Assembly: GCA_963691715.1 (NCBI GenBank) | Contig: OY829281.1 | Location: 186,001 to 250,000 of the forward strand | Reading direction: 5' to 3' | DNA length: 64,000 nucleotides | Source of the DNA: HXMU1420-13 sp963691715 | Lineage (GTDB): Bacteria; Bacteroidota; Rhodothermia; Balneolales; Balneolaceae | Shown: piece after piece, positions 45,801-53,997 of the stretch | Numbering within the stretch: the first letter of the stretch is position 1 | How the letters are laid out: every line of letters starts with the position of its first letter | The notes under the pieces: model-generated | Told to the model about the DNA's origin: nothing | Databases searched by the model: none | The model's input: the letters and a program-made list of their open reading frames with translations, nothing else | Position numbers and translations under genes: made by a program

Positions 45801-47279
45801 TTAGTTCGTGGTATATGTCGTACCATCTCTTCCATCTTTTAATTGTACACCCAAGGCTGCCAGTTCGTCTCTGATTTGATCTGAAAGTGCCCAGTTTTTG
45901 TGATCTCTTGCTTCTTTTCGCAATTTAATTAGTAATTCTATGGCACCATCAGCTTTACTGGATTCTTCTTCTTTGACATCATTTAAGAGACCAAGAACGT
46001 CATAAACAAAAGCATTTATGGTAGTTTTGAGTACACTTAAATCGTCGGAACTGATCTGTTCTTTCCCTTCTTTTAATTGATTGATACATTTTACACTTTC
46101 AAACAGATGTGAAATTAATACAGGTGTATTAAAATCATCGTTCATGGCATCGTAGCATTTTTTTCTCCAACCAGGAACATCAATTGATGAGGACTTACTC
46201 GGTGTAATCTGATCCAGATTCTTTATTGCATCCATCAATCTTATATATCCTTTTTCGGAGGCTTCAAGGGCTTTGCTAGAAAAATCTAGAACGCTTTTGT
46301 AATTCGCCTGCATATTAAAAAAGCGTACTACACTTGCAGAGAATGCTTTGCTCAAGATGGTATTTTTTCCCGTTAAAATTTCCCCTGGAAGAATAAAATT
46401 TCCTGTAGATTTTGCCATTTTCTGGCCGTTTAGGAGTAACATATTGGTATGAATCCAATAATTCACAGGGTCTTTACCTGACCAGGTTTTACATTGTGCA
46501 ATTTCACATTCGTGGTGTGGAAACTTTAGATCTATACCACCTCCATGGATATCAAAATGTTCTCCCAAGTATTTGGTACTCATCACAGAGCATTCAATAT
46601 GCCATCCTGGAAACCCATCTGACCATGGTGATGGCCATCGCATGATATGTTTGTCCTCTGCTTTTTTCCACAAGGCAAAGTCCTGTGGATTTTTTTTGTC
46701 GGACTGACCATCTAAATCTCTTGTATTATTGATTGAATCTTCTATATTTCTTCCAGATAGAATTCCATAATGATTGATTTTATTGTATTCTAGGACATCA
46801 AAATATACGGAGCCATTCACTTCATAGGCAAAGCCTTTATCCAAAATAATTTTGATCATTTCAATCTGCTCAACAATATGTCCGGTCGCTGCTGGCTCTA
46901 TACTTGGTGGAAGAAAATTATACTGGCTTAAAACGTTGTGGAAGTCAACGGTATATTTTTGGACTACTTCCATAGGTTCGATCTGCTCTAGTCTGGCTTT
47001 CTTTGCAATTCGATCTTCTCCTTCGTCTGCATCATTCTCTAGATGGCCAACATCAGTAATATTTCTAACATAACGAACTTTGTAACCGAGATGACGAAAA
47101 TAGCGAAAGGCAACATCAAAAAACATAAAGGTTCTTAAGTTTCCTAAATGTGCGTTACTGTAAACTGTGGGTCCACATACATACATCCCTACATAACCGT
47201 CTTTTAAAGGTTTGAAAAGTTCTTTTGACTTGGTCAGTGAGTTGTATATCTTGAGTTGATTCTCTTTGTAGAGTTCCAT
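45801..47279 (-). CDS. cysS: Cysteine-tRNA ligase
   Basis: 492 residues from MELYKENQ (an upstream ATG at 47288 adds three residues). Class I synthetase: HLGN form of the HIGH motif in GPTVYSNAHLGNLRTF, zinc ligands (C in VCGPT, C in HIECSVMS, HHECE), and KMAKS for the KMSKS loop. Full length. It lies in the block bounded by the two GH97 remnants; as a core gene it is either the cell's only cysS or part of an imported segment. Confidence 0.95.
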   Translation of the reverse strand: MELYKENQLKIYNSLTKSKELFKPLKDGYVGMYVCGPTVYSNAHLGNLRTFMFFDVAFRYFRHLGYKVRYVRNITDVGHLENDADEGEDRIAKKARLEQIEPMEVVQKYTVDFHNVLSQYNFLPPSIEPAATGHIVEQIEMIKIILDKGFAYEVNGSVYFDVLEYNKINHYGILSGRNIEDSINNTRDLDGQSDKKNPQDFALWKKAEDKHIMRWPSPWSDGFPGWHIECSVMSTKYLGEHFDIHGGGIDLKFPHHECEIAQCKTWSGKDPVNYWIHTNMLLLNGQKMAKSTGNFILPGEILTGKNTILSKAFSASVVRFFNMQANYKSVLDFSSKALEASEKGYIRLMDAIKNLDQITPSKSSSIDVPGWRKKCYDAMNDDFNTPVLISHLFESVKCINQLKEGKEQISSDDLSVLKTTINAFVYDVLGLLNDVKEEESSKADGAIELLIKLRKEARDHKNWALSDQIRDELAALGVQLKDGRDGTTYTTN

Positions 47280-47289
47280 AAAAAGCAAT

Positions 47290-47699
47290 CAATTTAGCTG
47301 TGACTAAAGATAGGGAGTTTCTTATGAATAGAGAAACAGAATTCTGCGAAGAACTCAATGTTTTCTTTGAGGTTTTTGGGGATTATTAACGTCTGAATAT
47401 GAATGGTGGATTGTTGTTTGTTCTTTGCTAAAAAGCTGCTTTGCAGGCTGCGTTAGCGATAAAAGCGGCATCCTTTTTTGCCTGAAAGTGCAAAAAAGAT
47501 ATAGCGGATAGCGCGACCCGCAGGGTAACGCCCAAAAATCATAAGGGATGACTTGTTTGTTTTGGATTTTTGACATGGTGAAATCAATTGTTTTGAGATC
47601 AACCTCTGTGGAATTGCCTCTTTGGCTAGCATTCTGCGGTGAAAAAAGTGTATTTTTACATTTAAATTTGACTGTTTTTGTCCAAAAAAATAAATAGCA
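47290..47699. other. Non-coding stretch with flavobacterial-type repeat
   Basis: No credible gene: the longest frames (47355-47750 minus and its shadow) have no family features and overlap a composition-biased palindromic stretch. From about 47440 to 47540 a string of short words (AAAGCGGCATCC, GCAAAAAAGATATAGCGGAT, GACCCGCAGGGTAACGCC) resembles intergenic repeats I recall from Flavobacteriaceae genomes; that comparison is from memory. The right edge meets the GH97 C-terminal remnant. Confidence 0.4.
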
Positions 47700-47701
47700 C
47701 T

Positions 47702-47860
47702 CTTCGCGAAAAGGATGGGGAAGATGCTCATTGGGATGATAATCCAACAAGTATTGAAATCGAAGAAATTGAAATTAATGATTCATCATCTTTAACTATA
47801 TATCTAGCCGAAGGCGGCGGTTTTGCGATTAGTTTGTTGAAGAAAGAACTCGAAGAATAG
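47702..47860 (+). pseudogene. GH97 glycosidase, C-terminal remnant
   Basis: About 52 codons: LREKDGEDAHWDDNPTSIEI, then LTIYLAEGGGFAISLLKK before the stop. This is the typical end of GH97 enzymes (DAHW-x-x-NPT and LAPGGGFAI). It is on the same strand as the N-terminal fragment at 42747-43679. Together the two pieces cover both ends of one gene; about 280 residues with the catalytic domain are missing and 4.0 kb of other genes lies between them. Confidence 0.7.
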
Positions 47861-48055
47861 AGAATTGAGATCTTGGTTATTGGAGGCTAGAGCATCATAT
47901 TAAGGTATTGATTTTCCTATCAATTACATTCTATCTCATTATAAATATGCTCAAAACGTGAGAGCAAATAATTAATACGTTTGCCCTAAGAGTATCAATT
48001 AAAATAAATACTCTGATTTTTTTATTAAATGGAGCATTATGCTTAAGAAGTTTCT

Positions 48056-48685
48056 TTAGTTTTCAATTAATCCATTTAGAAATTCTTCCATATCATTAAG
48101 GTAGACAGGGAATAAATTTTCACCTGTATAAGTTAATAATTGAATAGTTCCATTTGAATTTGAATAATAGTAACCATAATAAGTAAATTTCATACCTTGA
48201 ATTGTTCCAGACATTTGCATCATAAGAACTTCTATACCATTTACAATTCTATACTCTTTTTTGATAATCTTAATATCAGGTGCGGCACTTTTCGCATTTT
48301 CAAGTGCTATATCTGTTAAAGCCTCAATTGGAATTTGTATTTTCTCGGTAATTAACATTCCATACAAATCATCCCCCTTTTTTTGGAATTGATATTCAAA
48401 AACGTCACCATCGTTTGCTTTTGTGAAACTCCAATTTTTTGGATTAATCCAAATACCTATGTTGATTTTATTGCTCTTAACTAAAAAAGTTAAATGTTCC
48501 CCTTTTAAAAATTCTGTTTCATTACGAAGGATTTCAGTATCAACATTTACACTGTCATTGAGATATTTCCACGTCCCATCTTCATAAAGAATAACTTCAT
48601 CTCCAGTTTCAGTAATTGCATTAATTTGGGCATATATAGACGGTACAGTCAATAATAATAAGATTGTTAAAATGGTAATTCTCAT
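48056..48685 (-). CDS. Secreted protein of unknown function
   Basis: 209 residues from the ATG at 48683-48685, which starts a signal peptide (RITILTILLLLTVPSIYAQ); a longer reading to 48736 puts 17 charged residues before it and is rejected. After cleavage the sequence begins with ITETGDEVILYEDGTWKYL, a DGTW motif common in small Bacteroidota secreted proteins. No enzyme motif. Runs leftward like the cassette genes. A GAGTAT/ATACTC hairpin with T-run at 47989-48022 may end its transcript. Confidence 0.6.
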   Translation of the reverse strand: MRITILTILLLLTVPSIYAQINAITETGDEVILYEDGTWKYLNDSVNVDTEILRNETEFLKGEHLTFLVKSNKINIGIWINPKNWSFTKANDGDVFEYQFQKKGDDLYGMLITEKIQIPIEALTDIALENAKSAAPDIKIIKKEYRIVNGIEVLMMQMSGTIQGMKFTYYGYYYSNSNGTIQLLTYTGENLFPVYLNDMEEFLNGLIEN

Positions 48686-48774
48686 CAATTTGTTATTTAC
48701 TTTCTTTGATACTGGTCTTCTTAATTTAATGAACAATTTGAAAACTATGAAGCATACGAAAATGATAAGGTTTC

Positions 48775-49719
48775 TTATTCTTTCCTTAAAATGACTCCAT
48801 GCCTACCATGTACAAAAATATTATTGGTAGTTTTTTCGAAATAATATAATTCTGAAGTAGACTGATGGTGTAAAAGCCAGCTTATTCCGCCATTAGTAGT
48901 TTTATAGATGCTATTATTAGTTGTTAGGTATCCAGTATTTCCATTTTCAAACACTATATCTCTTATCCCTCCATATTGGAATTCGTTTATTTTTGTCCAA
49001 TTATTTCCACCGTCAAGAGTTTTAAAAATTTTATTTTCAAATGTTGAAATAAATCCAATCTCATGTGTTAAAAAATCAATTGAAGTTATTTCTGATTGTT
49101 GAATTTCATTTGGCAAACTAAGTTTAATCCAAGTTTCTCCTAAATCGTCAGATTTATGCATTTCACCGAAAGTGATATTATCATAGCTATTCCCACCTGC
49201 AATGTATAACGTTTGGTTTTTAATAACTTCAAGATGATTAGCAAACCCATATTGTGGATATTTTACTAGCCAGTTGGTACCTCCATCTGTTGTTTTATAT
49301 ACAGAACCACCTTTTACAATAACTCCTAATTCTTTATTAAAGAAATGGATAGCAAATATAGATGAAGAGTAATTTATTTGATTCTGTCCCAGTTCTGTAA
49401 AGCTGTCTCCTCCATCAGTGGATTTGAAAAACCTATTCCTTCCTACAAATACCTCTGTATTTGTTAATGCAAAGCAAGAGGTGAAGTTTTCGTCGGTAAC
49501 AACATTAATTTCGTCCCAATTATTTCCTGCGTCAGTAGTTCTTATTATACTTCCAATAGAAACCAAACCTACTCCAAAATTATCATTTGAAAAACATAGT
49601 TGAGTAACTGTTTTGTCAGTATAGGTACTCAATTCTTTCCAATTAGAATGGTTGTTGTTATCATGATTACAAGATGAAGAAAGTAAAAGCAGTGGTATTA
49701 TGTGTGATATTATCTTCAT
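48775..49719 (-). CDS. Lipoprotein with Asp-box/YCF48-like propeller repeats
   Basis: 314 residues; signal peptide ending in a lipobox (LLLLSSSC), so anchored in a membrane. Repeated units TTDAGNNWDEI, STDGGDSFTEL, TTDGGTNWLVK, SDDLGETWIKL, TLDGGNNWTKI and TTNGGISWLLH are Asp-box-like blades of a BNR/YCF48 beta-propeller. Probably a surface protein of unknown ligand. Upstream lies a degenerate copy of the cassette repeat (49740-49864), so this may be the oldest recognisable cassette. Confidence 0.7.
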   Translation of the reverse strand: MKIISHIIPLLLLSSSCNHDNNNHSNWKELSTYTDKTVTQLCFSNDNFGVGLVSIGSIIRTTDAGNNWDEINVVTDENFTSCFALTNTEVFVGRNRFFKSTDGGDSFTELGQNQINYSSSIFAIHFFNKELGVIVKGGSVYKTTDGGTNWLVKYPQYGFANHLEVIKNQTLYIAGGNSYDNITFGEMHKSDDLGETWIKLSLPNEIQQSEITSIDFLTHEIGFISTFENKIFKTLDGGNNWTKINEFQYGGIRDIVFENGNTGYLTTNNSIYKTTNGGISWLLHHQSTSELYYFEKTTNNIFVHGRHGVILRKE

Positions 49720-49739
49720 AAAAATTAATTTACCTCGAA

Positions 49740-49866
49740 ACGAAACTTTATTTGGTTTAGTGTTTAAACCATTGAACTTGTATCAAGTTGGGATGAGTTG
49801 CTCCGCAGCTTTCGTACTTAGCCCAGCTACGTTGGAGAAGATGAGCGGAGCGAATTCTTCTCCAAT
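49740..49866 (-). repeat. Degenerate copy of the 125-bp ORF-less cassette
   Basis: The 36-bp hairpin is present at 49831-49866 (last C changed to T), next to a diverged version of the 89-bp part: GCTGGGCTAAGTACG and AGCTGCGGAGCAACTCATCCCAAC are recognisable on the minus strand, the distal arm is not. It marks an old cassette boundary. Confidence 0.7.
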
Positions 49867-49989
49867 GGACTCTGGTATGAAACGTAGGGCATTTTGGAGC
49901 TATTTACTTTCCACCGAGATTACGCTTGATAGAAGCTTGAAACCTGTAGAAACCAACATCCGCCCTATGTTTTATACCGATGGTTATGT
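49865..49989 (-). repeat. attC-like site of cassette C6
   Basis: On the minus strand ACATAAC (49983-49989) is followed by arms GGTATAAAACATAGGGC and GCCCTACGTTTCATACC, which pair with few mismatches over about 17 bases around a 50-base middle, and by ATTGGAG (mutated from GTTGGAG). This is the long imperfect palindrome expected of attC. Confidence 0.65.
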
Positions 49990-50005
49990 GGCGTTTTTCT
50001 CTTTC

Positions 50006-50692
50006 TTAATTCTTATTCGTTAATCGCCTTATCGCTACTAAGTGTCCAAATAATACTATCGGAACGACAACGGTTGGTAATAAGTTGAATGGAAAATATA
50101 ATACTGCAATGTTTGGCTGGTCAAATGCCAATTTCTGGAAGGGTGATGGGAATGCAAAGACTGCGGTTATCACAACGTTAAGCAGAAGTAAGAGGCAAAT
50201 GATGTTCCACCACAATAAAAGTTTATTTTTTTCTTTGGTTGTTTTAAAGACAAAACAGGCAAAAATTGGTGCAGTCACACCTGAAAACAAATCGAAGTTA
50301 GTCCCTTCGAATGTCAGATAAACAGATACTACGCCTTGATAAAAAAGCCACGCAAGGACTATCTCAACAGGTATGCGAATACTGTGAAAATAAGTCAATG
50401 TTTTAAGGTTAATCTGGTTAATAAACGCTTTTCCTGTACTAGTCAAAAAGGTTATTCCGATAAAGATTAAAGTAGGGAAAATACCGAAAAGCATCATTCT
50501 TGGGGGCATTACTTCAGTGTTTTGATAAATTCCACTTAGGCCAAGAATTATTTGCAATATAGTCCAGCCGATAGCAATAAGTAAAAATGCTTTGGATTTG
50601 GATGCAAAGTAGAACCAAACAATTGTCCCGATAACTGTAAGTCCGAACAAAAGGCTAATATATATTGGTAAATTTTCCATTGTTACTTTCAT
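50006..50692 (-). CDS. Multispanning membrane protein (cassette C6)
   Basis: 228 residues (or 224 from MENLPIYISLL) with seven hydrophobic segments (for example YISLLFGLTVIGTIVWFY, FGIFPTLIFIGITFL, LLLWWNIICLLLLLNVVIT). No signature motif of a known transporter or enzyme. Typical of cassette-borne proteins in being small and without relatives I recognise. The frame ends before the attC-like site. Confidence 0.6.
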   Translation of the reverse strand: MKVTMENLPIYISLLFGLTVIGTIVWFYFASKSKAFLLIAIGWTILQIILGLSGIYQNTEVMPPRMMLFGIFPTLIFIGITFLTSTGKAFINQINLKTLTYFHSIRIPVEIVLAWLFYQGVVSVYLTFEGTNFDLFSGVTAPIFACFVFKTTKEKNKLLLWWNIICLLLLLNVVITAVFAFPSPFQKLAFDQPNIAVLYFPFNLLPTVVVPIVLFGHLVAIRRLTNKN

Positions 50693-50705
50693 GTTGTCTT
50701 AAAAT

Positions 50706-50746
50706 GGCACGTTGGAGAAGATGAGCGGAGCGAATTCTTCTCCAAC
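50706..50746 (-). repeat. Partial ORF-less cassette (36-bp hairpin intact)
   Basis: 50711-50746 is the complete GTTGGAGAAGA hairpin; of the neighbouring 89-bp palindrome only GGCAC (50706-50710) remains, followed directly by the start region of the C6 gene. A deletion has removed the rest. Confidence 0.75.
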
Positions 50747-50805
50747 GTTACGTGTATGGTGACGTAGCATCCCGTAGGGTGCTATGCACTATACACATCT
50801 TAAGT
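50747..50805 (-). repeat. attC-like site of cassette C5, distal arm (split by the IS)
   Basis: Plus-strand ACGTGTATGGTGACGTAGCA pairs with TGCTATGCACTATACACAT around CCCGTAGGG. The expected R''-type box CCACACAAC of the same site lies 1.2 kb away at 52016-52024, complementary to the GTTGTGTGG head of C5 at 53014-53023 read on the minus strand. The IS110-type element therefore sits inside this site, close to the R'' end. Confidence 0.6.
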
Positions 50806-51010
50806 TATCAATTTAATACATTTGATATTTAATCATAAAGAACCAAAGAGCGGAATAAGGTTATGATACACATAGAGACCTTAGATCTCGTCAACATTGA
50901 TAATCCCTGCTCTTTTCTATGTTAAATTCGTTCAGTTCTATGAAGCTTTAGACTTCGATTTCAAGTTGTTGAATATTCAATAGAGCGGTTCTTTACAAAT
51001 CATTTTTTTT
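50806..51010 (+). ncRNA. Putative bridge RNA region of the IS110 element
   Basis: IS110-group elements carry a structured RNA upstream of the transposase that pairs with both target and donor DNA. The 200 bases here are non-coding and contain inverted segments (GACCTTAGATCTCG; AAGCTTTAGACTTC; CAAGTTGTTG; AGAGCGG occurring at both 50849 and 50983). The RNA itself is inferred from the family; its ends and guide loops cannot be fixed by eye. Confidence 0.45.
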
Positions 51011-51982
51011 ATGACTAAAGATAGACACTATTTTGGTATAGACATTAGTAAAGATGTCTTTGATGTATGTGATAATAAGAAGGTTCATTATCAGTTTAAA
51101 AACAGTATATCTGGTTTTAAAAAGCTTATTAAGTTATTAGATACAAATACGGTTTGCGTCATGGAGGCCACGGGGTATTATCATGTTCGTTTAGCTTATT
51201 TTTTACTTGAATCAGGTATTGGAGTTAGTGTTGTTAATCCCTTAAAGATTAAGCGTTATATCCAAATGAAGTTATCGAAAATAAAAACCGATAAGAGCGA
51301 TTCAAAAATGATACAGCAGTACGGAGCGGATTGTAAGCCTAAACTTTGGGATGGTCAGTCAAAAGCCCAACAAGAATGCTTGCAATTAACTCGTATGCTG
51401 AGTGTGTACAGCAAACAAAGCACACAGTTAAAAAATAAACTTCATGGCGAAGAAGTCTTAGGAACCCCATCAAAAGCGGTGGTTAGATCCCTAAAACGAA
51501 GTTTGAAAAACCTTGAGAAGGAGATAGAAGTTTTAGAAACAGCATTGCTTGATAATGTGAAAAAGGAATATCAAGAATCATTGACTTTACTAACAAGTAT
51601 TCCAGGAATAGGGACTAAAACAGCCTTAATGCTATTGGTATTTACAGATGGCTTTCAACGTTTTGAAAGTGCCAAAGAGTTATGTAGTTATGCGGGCTTA
51701 ACTCCCATAATAAGGCAGAGTGGGAGTAGTGTTAATGCACGTTCAAGGATTAGTAAAATGGGCAATGCAAAACTGAGAAATTTACTCTTTATGTGCAGTT
51801 TTAATGCTTGTAACTATAACCGAGCTTGTAAAGCGCTCTATGATAGAATTGTTGCTAAAGGGAAGAGTAAAAAACTAGCCTTAATAGCGGTGTGTAATAA
51901 ATTACTAAAACAAGCTTTTGCGATAATCAAAAATGGCCTTCCATATGATGAGCACTATAAAAGTACATTAATGACAAATTAA
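51011..51982 (+). CDS. IS110-family transposase (DEDD plus serine)
   Basis: 323 residues. N-terminal RuvC-like DEDD domain: FGIDISKD (residues 8-15), MEATGYYH (near 56) and TDKSDSKMI (near 96). C-terminal Tnp20 domain: SIPGIGTKTALML (near 197), YAGLTPIIRQSGSS with the catalytic-type serine (near 230-243), GNAKLRNLLFMCS. Full length and intact, so probably active. Orientation is opposite to the cassette genes. Confidence 0.9.
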   Translation: MTKDRHYFGIDISKDVFDVCDNKKVHYQFKNSISGFKKLIKLLDTNTVCVMEATGYYHVRLAYFLLESGIGVSVVNPLKIKRYIQMKLSKIKTDKSDSKMIQQYGADCKPKLWDGQSKAQQECLQLTRMLSVYSKQSTQLKNKLHGEEVLGTPSKAVVRSLKRSLKNLEKEIEVLETALLDNVKKEYQESLTLLTSIPGIGTKTALMLLVFTDGFQRFESAKELCSYAGLTPIIRQSGSSVNARSRISKMGNAKLRNLLFMCSFNACNYNRACKALYDRIVAKGKSKKLALIAVCNKLLKQAFAIIKNGLPYDEHYKSTLMTN

Positions 51983-52026
51983 AGGAAATTTACTTGGTTT
52001 TTACCTCAGTTCTTTGTTGTGTGGAG

Positions 52027-52989
52027 TTATTCTTCAATCAGTTTATTAATCCTCTCGATATCAGTATCTATCAGATTGTAAATTTCAAAATTTTCTGTCA
52101 TTACTTTTAAGTCATCAATGTACTTTTTTCTATTTCTCCTTGTACATCTAATAATCTCATCTTTACTTTCACTTACTTCATCCTCGTACAAATAGAATAT
52201 ATTGTCTTTGTCCTTGAAAAATGAAGTGAAGATTTTAATTTTCTTATACTCATCATTTAATTTACTGGAGTCTATAATACATTCAAAAGTATCAGGGTCT
52301 GCGTCCTTAACTTGTTTTTTATGGTAAAAGACATTGTTTTTATCAATCAAGATGTGTGTACGAATAATCCTCGTTGTCAAAGGGTCAATCAGTCCTGAAA
52401 GAAATGGTTTACCACAGAAGTACAGATTATTCTTATCACATGCCCAGGCTGAAAATCCATCGTCAGTTAAGAAATTGTATTTGTCTATAAAGTCCTGAGA
52501 ATATCCTGAATCTTCTCGAATCACTCTGAATGTTTCAGAATCCGCAGAATGAATGACTTTGTCAGAATGGAATACTATTTTTGAATCTTTAGCATAATAC
52601 CTGTTGAGACATTTAAATGTTTCTTTATCAAAATCGAATATTTGTCCATTTACGAACAAATGCTCATTGTCCGTAAAAAAGTGCTCCGAAATATTGATTA
52701 AATCTCCTGTGAAATCCTCCTTTACTTTTTTACCAAACCAGAAAAGCACATTGTCAATCTTGAAATAACCATAACTTTCATAGTCCTTAAAAGACGAATA
52801 GCCTTTATCATAAAAGTATGTGTTAGAAAGAAAAGTCAAGGATTTTAAATCAGCGTCTTTTACCAACTCAAAATTCCCTGAATGAAAGGATTTGAAATAT
52901 AAATTATTGGATTTATCAGTGTAGAAATATTCCTGTCCTTTAAATTTCTTAAAACTATCCTTATTTCTTGAAAAAAGTTTCATAATCAT
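52027..52989 (-). CDS. DKNYY-type repeat protein (cassette C5)
   Basis: 320 residues (or 318 from MKLFSRN). No signal peptide. Repeated segments of the form DK(S/D)N-x-(L/I/V)-(Y/F)-(Y/F) such as TDKSNNLYFKS, CDKNNLYFCGK, IDKNNVFYHKK and KDKDNIFYLYE with following DADPDTFE/DADLKSL place it with the DKNYY repeat proteins, whose function is unknown. The stop lies just before the CCACACAAC box. Its own attC-like site is interrupted by the IS. Confidence 0.65.
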   Translation of the reverse strand: MIMKLFSRNKDSFKKFKGQEYFYTDKSNNLYFKSFHSGNFELVKDADLKSLTFLSNTYFYDKGYSSFKDYESYGYFKIDNVLFWFGKKVKEDFTGDLINISEHFFTDNEHLFVNGQIFDFDKETFKCLNRYYAKDSKIVFHSDKVIHSADSETFRVIREDSGYSQDFIDKYNFLTDDGFSAWACDKNNLYFCGKPFLSGLIDPLTTRIIRTHILIDKNNVFYHKKQVKDADPDTFECIIDSSKLNDEYKKIKIFTSFFKDKDNIFYLYEDEVSESKDEIIRCTRRNRKKYIDDLKVMTENFEIYNLIDTDIERINKLIEE

Positions 52990-53023
52990 GTTGGTTCATC
53001 GGTCTGCGTTAATTCCACACAAC

Positions 53024-53148
53024 GTGCCGGGCTAAGTTCAGTTGGTTTTACCTATTGAATTTAGTGAGGGTTGGGATGAGTTGCTACGCAACTCCTGAAC
53101 TTAGCCCGGCACGTTGGAGAAGATGAGCGGAGCGAATTCTTCTCCAAC
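53024..53148 (-). repeat. ORF-less 125-bp cassette, copy 4
   Basis: Minus strand: GTTGGAGAAGA...TCTTCTCCAAC (53113-53148) then an 89-bp palindrome whose arms are GTGCCGGGCTAAGTTCAG and CTGAACTTAGCCCGGCAC (53024-53112). The unit has a head box and its complement, then an attC-like stem, but no room for a gene. Same sequence as copies at 53742, 56169 and 57601 apart from one loop base. Confidence 0.9.
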
Positions 53149-53233
53149 GTTTTACGAATATGAGAAGTTGCCGCAGCAAAGCGGAGGCAATTTGGATGGA
53201 GCCGAAGGCGAAATCTTATATTCGCTGTTAGGC
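53149..53233 (-). repeat. attC-like site of cassette C4
   Basis: GCCTAAC (minus strand, 53227-53233) contains the stop codon of the C4 gene; arms AGCGAATATAAGA and TCTCATATTCGT pair around a GC-richer middle holding two further small hairpins (GCCTTCGGC; GCCTCCGC-TTTGCT-GCGGC). It ends at AAC|GTTGGAG of the next unit. Confidence 0.75.
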
Positions 53234-53710
53234 GCTGTAATTTTCTAATTGTTTGAAAGATTTTTTAATTAATCTTTTCCAACGTAATTGTCTCCATCTA
53301 TAAAAAATATTGGCAAAGATCCAAATAAAGGGTGTAAGAATTCCTGCCTTGATATCAATTCTATCAATATATTTTACTTGTTGCTTGTCATCCGTTTTAC
53401 TAATCAAAATCCAGTGATCCCACTGCTTAATTATATCACCTGTTCCATTGTCTCTTAAAATAAACTCATTTGGATCATTGTCCTTTAGTTTTTCTATTCC
53501 TATATACTGTTTTCCAAAGGGGATACTATTAAATAGTTTCACCTTGACTTCATAATTGCCATTTTTCCATATTTTGGGATAGTTTTCTGCGTCAATTGGT
53601 GTAAAAACTAACAGTGGAAATGCAATATAATCAAGTGTTTTTGACTTATTTACATATTTCACTGCAGCCTCATAACTACATTTAAATTTTGTTTCGATAT
53701 TTGCTATCAT
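53228..53710 (-). CDS. SRPBCC-like protein (cassette C4)
   Basis: 160 residues. Pattern of the START/SRPBCC fold: an early helix (SYEAAVKYVNKSKTLDYIA), then beta strands with FNSIPFGKQYIGIEKL, RDNGTGDIIKQWDHWILI, YIDRIDIKAGILTPFIWIFA and a C-terminal helix with YRWRQLRWKRLIKKSFKQ. Ligand unknown. The stop codon is part of the GCCTAAC box of its attC-like site, so gene and site overlap. Confidence 0.65.
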   Translation of the reverse strand: MIANIETKFKCSYEAAVKYVNKSKTLDYIAFPLLVFTPIDAENYPKIWKNGNYEVKVKLFNSIPFGKQYIGIEKLKDNDPNEFILRDNGTGDIIKQWDHWILISKTDDKQQVKYIDRIDIKAGILTPFIWIFANIFYRWRQLRWKRLIKKSFKQLENYSA

Positions 53711-53741
53711 ACTTACCTCATAGAAAATTATTGCGCCTAAC

Positions 53742-53866
53742 GTGCCGGGCTAAGTTCAGTTGGTTTTACCTATTGAATTTAGTGAGGGTTGGGATGAGTT
53801 GCTACGCAACTCCTGAACTTAGCCCGGCACGTTGGAGAAGATAAGCGGAGCGAATTCTTCTCCAAC
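53742..53866 (-). repeat. ORF-less 125-bp cassette, copy 3
   Basis: Hairpin 53831-53866 and 89-bp palindrome 53742-53830, same arms as copy 4. The loop reads AAGCGGAGCG where the others have GAGCGGAGCG. Bounded by AAC|GT on both sides. Confidence 0.9.
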
Positions 53867-53990
53867 GTTTTGTGTATGGGTAGTAGCGGATTTCTACTCA
53901 CAAACCTTTCGGTTTTGCACTGACCTTTGTTTTATGTTCATACCTTTATTTTAGCACTTAAACCGCTATTACTTATACACCGTGTTGTAT
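53867..53990 (-). repeat. attC-like site of cassette C3
   Basis: Minus strand ATACAAC (53984-53990), arms GTGTATAAGTAATAGCGGTTT and AAATCCGCTACTACCCATACAC pairing with a few bulges over about 20 positions, and a middle of about 70 bases. Bulged, imperfect arms are typical of attC, where extruded bases fix strand choice. Confidence 0.75.
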
Positions 53991-53997
53991 GCCGTAT

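Larger units (their letters stand above)
50806..52013 (+). mobile_element. IS110-family insertion sequence
   Basis: Contains one transposase gene, about 200 bases of non-coding DNA before it and about 30 after. No terminal inverted repeats or target duplication are visible, as usual for the family. Ends are estimated from where the interrupted attC-like site resumes on either side; they could be off by some bases. Confidence 0.65.

Noticed and set aside
47678..47701. TTG-started 60-residue gene
   Set aside because: Its body is the C-terminal end of GH97; the first codons are chance sequence before the joint.
47355..47750. Minus-strand gene beside cysS
   Set aside because: No family features, biased composition, overlap with a repeat-like stretch and with the GH97 remnant.
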